In this document: in pieces, positions 1 to 6,526 of the stretch
Numbering within the stretch: position 1 is the first letter of the stretch
Layout of the letters: each line of letters begins with the position of its first letter
NCBI GenBank assembly: GCA_024644125.1
Contig: JAHELQ010000196.1
Span: 1 to 8,796, forward strand
Length of the DNA stretch: 8,796 bases
Direction: 5' to 3'
DNA from: Candidatus Aminicenantota bacterium
Lineage (GTDB): Bacteria > Acidobacteriota > Aminicenantia > UBA2199
Position numbers and translations under genes: made by a program
Notes under the pieces: generated by a model
What the model saw: the letters and a program-made list of their open reading frames with translations, nothing else
Told to the model about the DNA's origin: nothing
Databases searched by the model: none

Positions 1-882
1 TTGGGACGCTACCTGCGAGATGTTGTCGCCGGTGATAAGGCCCAGCGTGCCGGTTTCCCGCGCCACTTCCCCAGCTCTCTTGTGCATCAAATATTTGCAC
101 AGGACGCAGATGTAAGAATGGAAGCGGCGGTCGTTGTACAATGTGCCGAATTTTCCTGCGAACAAGTCGTCGCGGTCCACAACGATCAACTGGAGTTCCC
201 GCCCCGCGGTGTACTCCTCTAGTTTTTGTTTCAATGCCAGCACTTTCTGGAAGTCCTCCTCGGTAATGCGGTAATGGAGGAGGATCGGCTCCACGCCTCG
301 CTTCATCATCATGAATGTGGCCACCGGTGAGTCGATTCCGCTGGAAATCAACGACAGCAATCGCCCGGCTGTGCCGAATGGCAATCCTGCCCAGCCTTTG
401 ACGCGGCCGGAGAAGATGTAGATGAAGTCCTCGCCGATTTCCACTTCGAGGTTAAACTCCGGTTGCACCAGTTTGACAGGCAATTGGGTGTGTTCCACCA
501 CCAGGGCTCCGAGTTCGCGCTCCAATTCAATGGAGGTGGGTTGGAATTGTTTATCTACCCGCTGGCAACTGACCCGGAAATTGGCGCATCCTTCCATTTT
601 GGGGATGAACGCGATAATTTCCCGCTTCAACACATCGAGATCCTTCTCGATTTCCAGCGCCGGACTGTATGAATGAACGCCCATCACCCGGCGCAGGTCA
701 GGTATCGAGTCGATGCCGCGGATGTAAATGCGCCCTCTCCGTAGAATCACCGATTTGTGTCGGGCTCCCTCAGAGTTGAGGAACCTCTTGATATCGTCTT
801 GCAACCGCCGTTCGAACATAATGCGGTTTTTCCCTTTTAAACTGATTTCTCCATATCGTACAATACAGGTATTATAGTTCAT
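1..882 (-). CDS. thiI: tRNA 4-thiouridine synthase ThiI, 3' end outside window
   Basis: ThiI-type sulfurtransferase, which puts sulfur at U8 of tRNA as 4-thiouridine and in many bacteria also serves thiamine thiazole synthesis. The first 294 residues are visible and the C-terminus lies beyond the left edge. The ATG at 882 is chosen because it gives the family N-terminus IVRYGEISLKGKNR (residues 7-20); a later in-frame ATG at 819 would remove it. A THUMP region spans about residues 60-165 (FRVSCQRVDKQF at 102-113). The PP-loop is at 180-185 and reads SSGIDS, against the usual SGGxDS. A CxxC sits at 259-262, and GDNISQVASQ at 285-294 matches the family's GESLGQVASQ. Whether a rhodanese domain follows cannot be seen. 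The gene lies 28 bases downstream of the glycosyltransferase stop, so co-transcription is likely. The ribosome binding site is weak (GGA about 13 bases before the ATG). Confidence 0.93.
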   Translation of the reverse strand, partial: MNYNTCIVRYGEISLKGKNRIMFERRLQDDIKRFLNSEGARHKSVILRRGRIYIRGIDSIPDLRRVMGVHSYSPALEIEKDLDVLKREIIAFIPKMEGCANFRVSCQRVDKQFQPTSIELERELGALVVEHTQLPVKLVQPEFNLEVEIGEDFIYIFSGRVKGWAGLPFGTAGRLLSLISSGIDSPVATFMMMKRGVEPILLHYRITEEDFQKVLALKQKLEEYTAGRELQLIVVDRDDLFAGKFGTLYNDRRFHSYICVLCKYLMHKRAGEVARETGTLGLITGDNISQVASQ

Positions 883-910
883 TGTTCACTTATTCCAGGT
901 TCGTTTATTG

Positions 911-1981
911 TTATTGTTTTAGAGCCAGTTTATCGATGTATTCCAGTAATATCTGGCCGGTTTTGTTCGTTTTGTATTTAGTCAATGCTTGTTTCTGTGT
1001 CGCGATTATTTTTTCGTTAAGTTTCGTGTCTCGCAAGATGTTGTCGCACAATGCGGCGATTTCCAGATAATCTTTACGGTTTACCAATATCCCGCCGTTG
1101 TTCATGGTCTCCTGGACGGCTCCGGCATTGAAGGCCACGACAGGTTTCTCCAGGTAAAAGGCCTCCGGTACGGGAGCGCAGAATCCTTCGTGCTCGCTCA
1201 TGTGAATGTACAGGTGAGCCAGTTTGAAATACGAGATCAGTTCCTCTTCGGGAATATGGCCGCTGAAATGGATATCCTTGATTTCGAGGCGGTTCACCAT
1301 TCCCTGCAACGCCGAGAGGTAGCGCTCGAAGCCACGGTATTCCCCTACGATGAACAGCCGGGAATTTGGATTGAAGTATTTCTGATAAAAATAAAATACC
1401 TTGATGACATCCTCGACTTTTTTATTTGGGATAATTCTGCCCACATACAGGATATTTTGTTTATCATCGAGGTACAATTCTTTCAGCACCGGGATGATGT
1501 CTCGATCGAATTTTTCAAAATTCATGACCAGCGGAAGGACCCCTGTATTCCCGAAGCCCGAATCGATGAGCTCCTGCTCGTTGTATTGGGAGTCCCCGAG
1601 GGCCAAATCCACTTTGTCCTTGAAGTTTTTCAATTCCACCCGCCCTTTGAAACAGTCTTTGGCCAGAGTGCGGTGATAGTCCAGGAAAAAATGATGCGGA
1701 GTGATATTGTGATAAATAATGGCTTTTTTATCCGGCATCCGCAGGAATTTTTTCGTTACCGGCGATCCGATGGAGAAGTGGAAAATGATGATGTTGTTCT
1801 CCGACGAAAACCGGTCGTAGTCAAGATAGTTGATGATTTGCCCCGCATACTTCGGATGGTAGAACAATGCGAATATTTCCGATTCGTATCCCTTCTGTCG
1901 CAAATAATCGCGGATGACCAGAGCTTCGTTGCCGATGGCGTCGCCATACGAGTAGGAGGTCAAAAATTGATGTATATTCAT
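911..1981 (-). CDS. GT4-family glycosyltransferase
   Basis: Retaining GT-B glycosyltransferase of family GT4, 356 residues, probably cytoplasmic or membrane-peripheral, transferring a sugar from a nucleotide sugar. The N-terminal Rossmann half opens with HQF...GDAIGNEAL (residues 4-21), a start seen in GT4 proteins. The donor-binding half starts near 175 with ILYVGRIIPNKK (R182 and K187/K188 are the usual phosphate contacts). It continues with FSGHIPEEEL (239-248) and the EX7E motif EGFCAPVPE, with E265 and E273. PVVAFNAGAVQET (280-292) is the usual loop after it. No signal peptide or membrane segment is evident. The acceptor and sugar cannot be deduced, and there is no polysaccharide cluster nearby. 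Its only partner is thiI downstream. The start at 1981 has an AAGGGA about 15 bases upstream, which is distant, so initiation may be modest. Confidence 0.9.
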   Translation of the reverse strand: MNIHQFLTSYSYGDAIGNEALVIRDYLRQKGYESEIFALFYHPKYAGQIINYLDYDRFSSENNIIIFHFSIGSPVTKKFLRMPDKKAIIYHNITPHHFFLDYHRTLAKDCFKGRVELKNFKDKVDLALGDSQYNEQELIDSGFGNTGVLPLVMNFEKFDRDIIPVLKELYLDDKQNILYVGRIIPNKKVEDVIKVFYFYQKYFNPNSRLFIVGEYRGFERYLSALQGMVNRLEIKDIHFSGHIPEEELISYFKLAHLYIHMSEHEGFCAPVPEAFYLEKPVVAFNAGAVQETMNNGGILVNRKDYLEIAALCDNILRDTKLNEKIIATQKQALTKYKTNKTGQILLEYIDKLALKQ

Positions 1982-2043
1982 TATACCAATGTATTCCCTT
2001 CAAATCTTTTTTAGCGATAGCGTCTGAACCTCGCGGAATTTGA

Positions 2044-2072
2044 ACTATATCACACCTGCACCGGTTTTTCAA
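2044..2072 (-). promoter_or_regulatory. Sigma-70-like promoter for the glycosyltransferase/thiI unit
   Basis: On the minus strand, TTGAAA (2072-2067) is followed by a 17-base spacer and TATAGT (2049-2044). The spacing is ideal and five of six bases match consensus in each box. A start near 2037 would leave a leader of about 56 bases before the glycosyltransferase ATG at 1981. The promoter lies in the 176-base gap shared with the divergent regulator gene, so the regulator could act here. No equally good plus-strand promoter for the regulator was found in the gap. Confidence 0.6.
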
Positions 2073-2157
2073 CAAAATTAAGCTTGCCAGTCCTTCGTGA
2101 AAAAAATGTGCAACCAAAAGTAACAAATCTACGTAACTACAAAAAAGGAACCTAAAA

Positions 2158-2571
2158 ATGACAAAGAAACGAAATAGTGTGTTAAAGGAAGTTGGGCCAA
2201 GACTCAAGAGAGTACGTGAAACAATGGAATATTCCCAGGAGCGGATGGCAGCGCTCTTTGGAGTCACTCGTTCTACTTATTGCCGGTATGAAGCGGGGAA
2301 CGCGTTCCCAGGCGCGTCTGGACTGGAGCTTTTGGTATCCTATTTCAACGTGTCGCCAGACTGGTTGATGACCGGGATTGGGGAGATGTATCTTCAAGAG
2401 GATGAACAATCCCCGGCGAATTTGCAATTGGAGGATCTCAAGCCCGATGTTCAGGGGATGGTCAAGGTGATGAAAAAGATGCCCCTCATCTGCTTTGAGG
2501 TTCTGAGTTTCTACTATGCGTTCAAGCTGGACAATCCCCACGTTTTCCAATTGGAACAAGCATGCCGATAG
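2158..2571 (+). CDS. XRE/Cro-type helix-turn-helix transcriptional regulator
   Basis: Small DNA-binding protein of 137 residues. The HTH_3-like domain covers about residues 14-72: a first helix around RLKRVRETM, the helix-turn-helix at about SQERMAALFGVTRSTYCRYE (26-45), and a closing DWLMTGIGEMYL (68-79), the typical end of phage CI-like HTH domains. The remaining 55 residues form a short, partly hydrophobic tail (MPLICFEVLSFYYAF at 108-122) with no recognised enzymatic or peptidase motif, so it may be for dimerisation. The start is supported by AAGGA about 8 bases before the ATG. It stands alone between the divergent glycosyltransferase and the trmJ operon. A role in autoregulation or in control of either neighbour is inference. 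No prophage genes are beside it. Confidence 0.85.
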   Translation: MTKKRNSVLKEVGPRLKRVRETMEYSQERMAALFGVTRSTYCRYEAGNAFPGASGLELLVSYFNVSPDWLMTGIGEMYLQEDEQSPANLQLEDLKPDVQGMVKVMKKMPLICFEVLSFYYAFKLDNPHVFQLEQACR

Positions 2572-2575
2572 GCTT

Positions 2576-2596
2576 CCGAATCGAAGTTCGTTTCGG
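2576..2596. repeat. 21-base imperfect palindrome between regulator gene and trmJ promoter
   Basis: The left arm CCGAATCGAA and right arm TTCGTTTCGG pair at 9 of 10 positions around a single central G, with one T/T mismatch. It starts 4 bases after the regulator stop codon and ends 19 bases before the -35 box of the trmJ promoter. No T-run follows, so it is a poor intrinsic terminator. A binding site for the adjacent XRE regulator, or an mRNA 3' stem, are alternatives. Confidence 0.45.
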
Positions 2597-2615
2597 TGAG
2601 CGGAGGAGATTTCAT

Positions 2616-2644
2616 TTGCTCTGAGAGGGGATTTGTAATATAAT
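2616..2644 (+). promoter_or_regulatory. Sigma-70-like promoter for trmJ-cysS-hemW
   Basis: TTGCTC (2616-2621), a spacer of exactly 17 bases, then a perfect TATAAT (2639-2644). A start near 2651 leaves a leader of about 29 bases before the trmJ ATG at 2680. This is the natural promoter for the three downstream plus-strand genes, which have no internal gaps large enough for another obvious one. Confidence 0.7.
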
Positions 2645-2679
2645 TCTCCATAAACCTAAATTAAAATTGGACGCGAACT

Positions 2680-3432
2680 ATGGAAAAATTCCAGAAGAAT
2701 ATGTATGTGGTTCTAGTAGAGCCAAAAAACCCCGGCAACATCGGATCCTCGGTGAGGGCGATGAAAAATATGGGAATCGCCAATTTACGGCTGGTGAATC
2801 CGGTGGATTACAGGGACCACGAAGAACAGAGAAAGCTTGGGTACAGATCCCAGGAGATCATCGAGAATAGCCAGGTTTTCGCTACTCTCTCCGAAGCGCT
2901 GGCGGATATTTCGACCGTGTTTCTGGCCACCGCCCGTAAAGGGAAATGGAAGAAGAATTTCGTTTCGCCCGAGCAGTGCGGCGAATTGGTGGCGGAACGG
3001 ATCTTGAAGGAAAAAGTAGCCCTGGTATTTGGTCGGGAAGATTCCGGCGTGACGATTGACGAAAGCCAATTGGCCAATTTCCACATCCATATTCCGTCGG
3101 CGGTGAGCTACCCGTCGCTAAACCTGTCGCAAGCGGTGATGGTGTTATCGTACGAGGTTTACAAGAAAGCATTGATGACCCCCCAGAAAAATCCCTATCC
3201 AAAAGTGGCTCCGAAAAAATCGTACGAGCGGTTGATGAACAATATCTGGGGTCTGATGAAACGGTTGGAATTCCGCGAGGACGACTACGGTTTGTTCCAT
3301 CGATCCCTCCGGCGGGCATTGACCCGCACTCATTGGACGAACGCCGATATCGCCGTGTTCGACCGGGCGTGCAAGCAAGTGAGATGGTTCTGCGAAAAAC
3401 ATTTAGGTATGACGTTTGAGGTGGATGAATGA
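2680..3432 (+). CDS. trmJ: tRNA (cytidine/uridine-2'-O-)-methyltransferase TrmJ
   Basis: SPOUT-superfamily RNA methyltransferase of the TrmH/SpoU class, 250 residues. TrmJ uses S-adenosylmethionine to 2'-O-methylate position 32 of the anticodon loop in a subset of tRNAs. Motif 1 is NPGNIGSSVRAMKNMG (17-32), whose R26 is the conserved arginine. Motif 2 is VALVFGREDSGV (113-124), and motif 3 is PSLNLSQAVMVLSYE (145-159), which builds the trefoil-knot cofactor site. The C-terminal extension after about residue 165 (GLMKRLEFREDDY, then HRSLRRALTR) is the helical tail that separates TrmJ from shorter TrmH-type enzymes. The ribosome binding site is weak (GGA about 9 bases upstream). It is the first gene of the operon, and its stop overlaps the cysS start by 4 bases (ATGA), so translation is probably coupled. 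Confidence 0.92.
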   Translation: MEKFQKNMYVVLVEPKNPGNIGSSVRAMKNMGIANLRLVNPVDYRDHEEQRKLGYRSQEIIENSQVFATLSEALADISTVFLATARKGKWKKNFVSPEQCGELVAERILKEKVALVFGREDSGVTIDESQLANFHIHIPSAVSYPSLNLSQAVMVLSYEVYKKALMTPQKNPYPKVAPKKSYERLMNNIWGLMKRLEFREDDYGLFHRSLRRALTRTHWTNADIAVFDRACKQVRWFCEKHLGMTFEVDE

Positions 3433-4826
3433 GCACAAAACTGAATGTGTACAACACTCTGATCAACAAGGTCGAAGAATTCAAGGCGATGGAGGAAGGG
3501 ACGATCGGCCTCTATACCTGCGGTCCCACAGTGTATGATTTTGCCCATATCGGGAACTTCCGGTCGTATGTGTTCGAGGATCTGGTGAAGCGCTATCTCA
3601 TGTATTTGGGGTACAACGTCCGCCATATAATGAATATCACCGACATCGACGATAAAACCATCCGCAAATCCAACCAGTTGGGGATCACGCTGAACGAGGT
3701 GACGAACCGCTACATCCAGGCTTTCTATGAAGACATCGATAGGCTCAATATCGTGAAAGCGGACATTTACCCGCGGGCGACGGAACATATCGGCGAGATG
3801 ATCGAATTGATAGACCGGTTGGACGCGAACGGTTTGGTGTACACAAAAGGAAACTCCGTATATTTTAGTATCGATAAATTTTCGGATTACGGTAAGCTGG
3901 CCAATATCAGCCGGGAAAATTTACAATCCGGCGGCGGCACCGATTCCGACGAATACGAAAAAGACAATGTCCAGGATTTCGTTCTCTGGAAAGGTAAAAA
4001 AGAGGACGAGCCCTCATGGGATACGAAATATGGCGACGGAAGACCCGGGTGGCATCTGGAATGCTCCGCCATGAGTATGAAATACCTGGGTGAACAATTC
4101 GATATCCATATGGGCGGAGTGGATAACATCTTCCCCCATCACGAGAACGAAATCGCCCAGGCGGAAGGAGCCACAGGCAAAAAGTTCGTCAATTATTGGA
4201 TCCATTGTCAACATCTGATCGTAGACAACCAGAAAATGTCCAAGTCATTGGGCAATTTTTATACATTACGCGATCTGATGGAGCGGGGCTACGACCCGTT
4301 GGCCATTCGCTACCTCTTGCTTTCCGCCCATTACCGGAAGTTGTTGAATTTTACGTTCGAAGGGTTGGATATGGCCAAACAATCTCTCAAACGGATCGGC
4401 GATTTTGTCTTCTCCCTCGAGGGTTTGAACCCGGAGGAAGGCGTAACTCCCGAATTGACGGAACTCATCAGAACGAACGAAGCGAAATTCCGTTCCCAGA
4501 TGGATGACGATTTTAATATCTCAGGTTCATTGGGGGCCTTCTTTGATTTTATTCACGAGGTGAATGTCCGGATCAAGGATTTGAAAAAATCCGATGTGGA
4601 AAATGTTCTGGCGTATGTCAAACGGATCGATTCTGTCATCGGCGTGTTAAAGAAAGAAGAGGCCGGACTCCCGGACGAGGAGATCTTAAAAAAGATCGAA
4701 GAGCGTCAGGATGCCCGCAAACGTAAGGATTTCGCCGCGGCAGACGCGATTCGCGACCAATTGAAAGCAAAGGGAATCGTTTTGATCGACACTCCCGAAG
4801 GGGTTCGCTGGAAGATCGAACAATAG
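3429..4826 (+). CDS. cysS: Cysteinyl-tRNA synthetase
   Basis: Class I aminoacyl-tRNA synthetase charging tRNA-Cys, 465 residues, the usual full length. The signature AHIGN (39-43) is the HIGH motif and KMSKS (269-273) the second ATP-binding loop. The zinc that recognises the cysteine thiol would be held by C31 (in YTCGPTVYD), C212 (GWHLECSAMS), H237 and E241 (PHHENE). The helical anticodon-binding part follows from about 310, ending in the conserved RKRKDFAAADAIRDQL stretch (430-445) and PEGVRWK. The start is the ATG overlapping the trmJ stop, preceded by GAGGTGG 4 bases upstream. The stop TAG itself forms part of the next gene's AGGAGG. No damaged motif was seen. Confidence 0.97.
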   Translation: MSTKLNVYNTLINKVEEFKAMEEGTIGLYTCGPTVYDFAHIGNFRSYVFEDLVKRYLMYLGYNVRHIMNITDIDDKTIRKSNQLGITLNEVTNRYIQAFYEDIDRLNIVKADIYPRATEHIGEMIELIDRLDANGLVYTKGNSVYFSIDKFSDYGKLANISRENLQSGGGTDSDEYEKDNVQDFVLWKGKKEDEPSWDTKYGDGRPGWHLECSAMSMKYLGEQFDIHMGGVDNIFPHHENEIAQAEGATGKKFVNYWIHCQHLIVDNQKMSKSLGNFYTLRDLMERGYDPLAIRYLLLSAHYRKLLNFTFEGLDMAKQSLKRIGDFVFSLEGLNPEEGVTPELTELIRTNEAKFRSQMDDDFNISGSLGAFFDFIHEVNVRIKDLKKSDVENVLAYVKRIDSVIGVLKKEEAGLPDEEILKKIEERQDARKRKDFAAADAIRDQLKAKGIVLIDTPEGVRWKIEQ

Positions 4827-4830
4827 GAGG
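4825..4830 (+). promoter_or_regulatory. Ribosome binding site for hemW, overlapping the cysS stop
   Basis: A perfect AGGAGG uses the last two bases of the cysS TAG. Four bases later, at 4835, lies an ACG codon in the hemW frame. The next canonical start in frame, GTG, is at 4859, which is 28 bases from this site and too far for it to serve. The site therefore points to initiation at or near 4835. Confidence 0.7.
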
Positions 4831-4858
4831 AACCACGGCGTCTTATACCGGGATATAT

Positions 4859-5902
4859 GTGCATATTCCCTTTTGCCGGAGGGCGTGCTTCTATTGCCAC
4901 TTCTACAAGGTGCCGTTCCGGCCGGAACATGTCGAAGCCTACATCGACGCAGTGGGGATCGAATCCCGTTTGAGATCCGGCGCTTCCGTCACCGCCGATA
5001 CGGTGTACATCGGCGGCGGTTCACCATCGCTACTATCGCCCGCTCATCTAGACGGGCTTCTGTCTCACATCCAACGCTCGTTTTCAGTGGAGCCGAAGGC
5101 TGAGATAACAGTTGAGTGCAATCCCGAGGATGTCTCGCTGCCGCTATTGGAGGGTTACCTCCATTCGGGAGTGAACCGTTTGAGCATCGGCACCCAATCG
5201 TTTATCCAGGATGATCTGGATGTGTTGCGCCGGCCCCATTCGGCGGAGCAGTCGGTTCACGCCGTGGAGTTGGCGTTTCAGGCGGGATTCCGGCGGATCA
5301 ACATCGATTACATTCTCGGCGTGCCGGGCCAGACCCCCCGCTCTCTGGAGGGGAATCTGCGGATGGCGGGGCAATTGTCTGTGTCCCATGTGTCCACCTA
5401 TCTCCTGGAGGAAGTTCGGGAAGAATCGGAAGAAGAGGATGAACGGGATCGCGAACTGTACACTCTAACGGAATTGGAGTTGGAACGAATGGGCTTCGAG
5501 CATTACGAGGTTTCCAATTTCGCCAAACCGGGCCAGCGGTCGCGACACAATATGAAATACTGGGAAAACCAATCGTATATCGGCCTTGGAGCGTCGGCTT
5601 CAGGATTTATCGACGGATGGGATTACAAAAATGTGGAAGACCTGGATGAATATCTGCGCCATCTGCGCGATGGGCGGTTGCCAGAGTTGGAAAGCGCGGA
5701 GCAGGATCTCGACACGCGAGCCATTGTCATGGGGCTACGGTTAATGGACGGGCTACCGGAGCGGAATTTCCGGCGGACGGAACACCGGGAAGCGCTCGAT
5801 TTTTTACTGGATAGCGGAATGTTGGTCCGGAGAGGTAAACACATCGCTGTGGCGCTGGACCACATCCTGCTGCTGAACGAAATACTGGGCTATTTTATTT
5901 GA
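4859..5902 (+). CDS. hemW: HemW-like radical SAM protein (heme chaperone / coproporphyrinogen oxidase-like)
   Basis: Radical SAM enzyme of the HemN/HemW family. HemW proteins bind heme and act as heme-trafficking chaperones; many are misnamed oxygen-independent coproporphyrinogen III oxidase. Numbering is from the GTG at 4859, the only canonical start, giving 347 residues. The [4Fe-4S] motif CRRACFYC is C6, C10 and C13. GGGSPS (52-57) is the SAM-binding glycine motif. NRLSIGTQSF (106-115) and GVPGQTPRSL (154-163) are family blocks. HNMKYW (230-235) fits the HNxxYW motif that marks HemW rather than true HemN. The family begins with a strand like GIYVHIPFC, so this start clips it. Reading from ACG at 4835 restores eight residues ending GIY. 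The usual YCDF is YCHF here. The region after GLGA reads SASGF. It is the last gene of the operon. Confidence 0.88.
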   Translation: MHIPFCRRACFYCHFYKVPFRPEHVEAYIDAVGIESRLRSGASVTADTVYIGGGSPSLLSPAHLDGLLSHIQRSFSVEPKAEITVECNPEDVSLPLLEGYLHSGVNRLSIGTQSFIQDDLDVLRRPHSAEQSVHAVELAFQAGFRRINIDYILGVPGQTPRSLEGNLRMAGQLSVSHVSTYLLEEVREESEEEDERDRELYTLTELELERMGFEHYEVSNFAKPGQRSRHNMKYWENQSYIGLGASASGFIDGWDYKNVEDLDEYLRHLRDGRLPELESAEQDLDTRAIVMGLRLMDGLPERNFRRTEHREALDFLLDSGMLVRRGKHIAVALDHILLLNEILGYFI

Positions 5903-5904
5903 TC

Positions 5905-5936
5905 CCGCCCCCGGTTGCGGGGACGGAATTTATTTT
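5905..5936 (+). terminator. Intrinsic terminator after hemW
   Basis: The left arm 5905-5912 (CCGCCCCC) pairs with 5919-5926 (GGGGACGG) with one C/A mismatch around a six-base loop, followed by TTTATTTT at 5929-5936. It ends the plus-strand operon. The stem starts 3 bases beyond the tdk stop on the other strand, so it may also end the tdk transcript, though the minus-side tail is A-rich and a weaker terminator. The T-rich tail overlaps the last codons of tdk. Confidence 0.7.
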
Positions 5937-6499
5937 ACCTGTACATGTCCTTTGTAACATTTCCGGCATACCGACACATACTTGTCGTTACCGCCGATTT
6001 CGATTTGGGGACCCTCATTGACCGGATGACCGTCTTTGAATTTTATCAACATCGTCGCCTTCTTTTTGCAGTACCAACAGACGGTCTTCACCTCTTCGAT
6101 CTTATCTGCAAACAATATCAACGCCTCGCTGCCGGTGAATAGATGGTTGCGATAATCGTTTTTCAATCCGTAGACGATGACCGGGATATTCAGCTCATCC
6201 ACAATACGGGTCAACTCGATCACCTGTTTCCGCGATAGGAACTGCCCCTCGTCAATGATAATACAGTCGGGATTGCTCTGGTGGGCCATCCCGTACAGAT
6301 CAGTCTCATCGTTAATAATGGTGGCATCCCGCTGGAATCCCATTCTTGAAGTGATTTTGCCGACTCCGTAACGGTTGTCGATGGCAGGGGTGAAGAGCAG
6401 GACATGCTTGTTCTGCTCTTCATAGTTGTGGGCAATCTTCAGGACTTCCGTCGATTTGCCGGCGTTCATTGTGGAGTATCTAAAATAGAGTTGCGCCAT
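5930..6499 (-). CDS. tdk: Thymidine kinase, type II, zinc-binding
   Basis: Cytoplasmic thymidine kinase that phosphorylates thymidine to dTMP using ATP, in pyrimidine salvage. It has 189 residues, slightly shorter than E. coli Tdk, and clearly resembles it from the first residues (MAQLYFRYSTMNAGKST). The P-loop is at about 9-17 (G14, K15, S16). IIIDEGQFL (80-88) gives D83 and the catalytic base E84. The structural zinc would be held by C141, C144 (CWYC) and C178, C181 (CRKC). The thymidine lasso and GGNDKYVSV (169-177) lie in the C-terminal part. The start has AAGGTG about 5 bases upstream. It is the last gene of the leftward operon, 27 bases after the nucleotidase stop, a pairing that makes sense if the nucleotidase releases thymidine. 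Confidence 0.95.
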   Translation of the reverse strand: MAQLYFRYSTMNAGKSTEVLKIAHNYEEQNKHVLLFTPAIDNRYGVGKITSRMGFQRDATIINDETDLYGMAHQSNPDCIIIDEGQFLSRKQVIELTRIVDELNIPVIVYGLKNDYRNHLFTGSEALILFADKIEEVKTVCWYCKKKATMLIKFKDGHPVNEGPQIEIGGNDKYVSVCRKCYKGHVQVK

Positions 6500-6526
6500 G
6501 ATGTCACCTTCTATTTAATTTTCTTT

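Noticed and set aside
1..222. Plus-strand open frame of 73 codons from the left edge
   Set aside because: It is the antisense of thiI, whose minus-strand frame carries clear family motifs.
989..2014. Long plus-strand open frame of 341 codons
   Set aside because: It is the antisense of the glycosyltransferase, which has EX7E and donor-binding motifs; the plus-strand translation matches nothing recognisable.
2084..2112. Plus-strand promoter for the XRE gene (TTGCCA with TGTGCA 17 bases on)
   Set aside because: The -10 candidate matches consensus too poorly to call.
2120..2137. Direct repeat GTAAC (2120-2124 and 2133-2137) as a regulator operator
   Set aside because: Five-base matches in an A-rich leader are easily chance, and there is no dyad symmetry supporting an operator.
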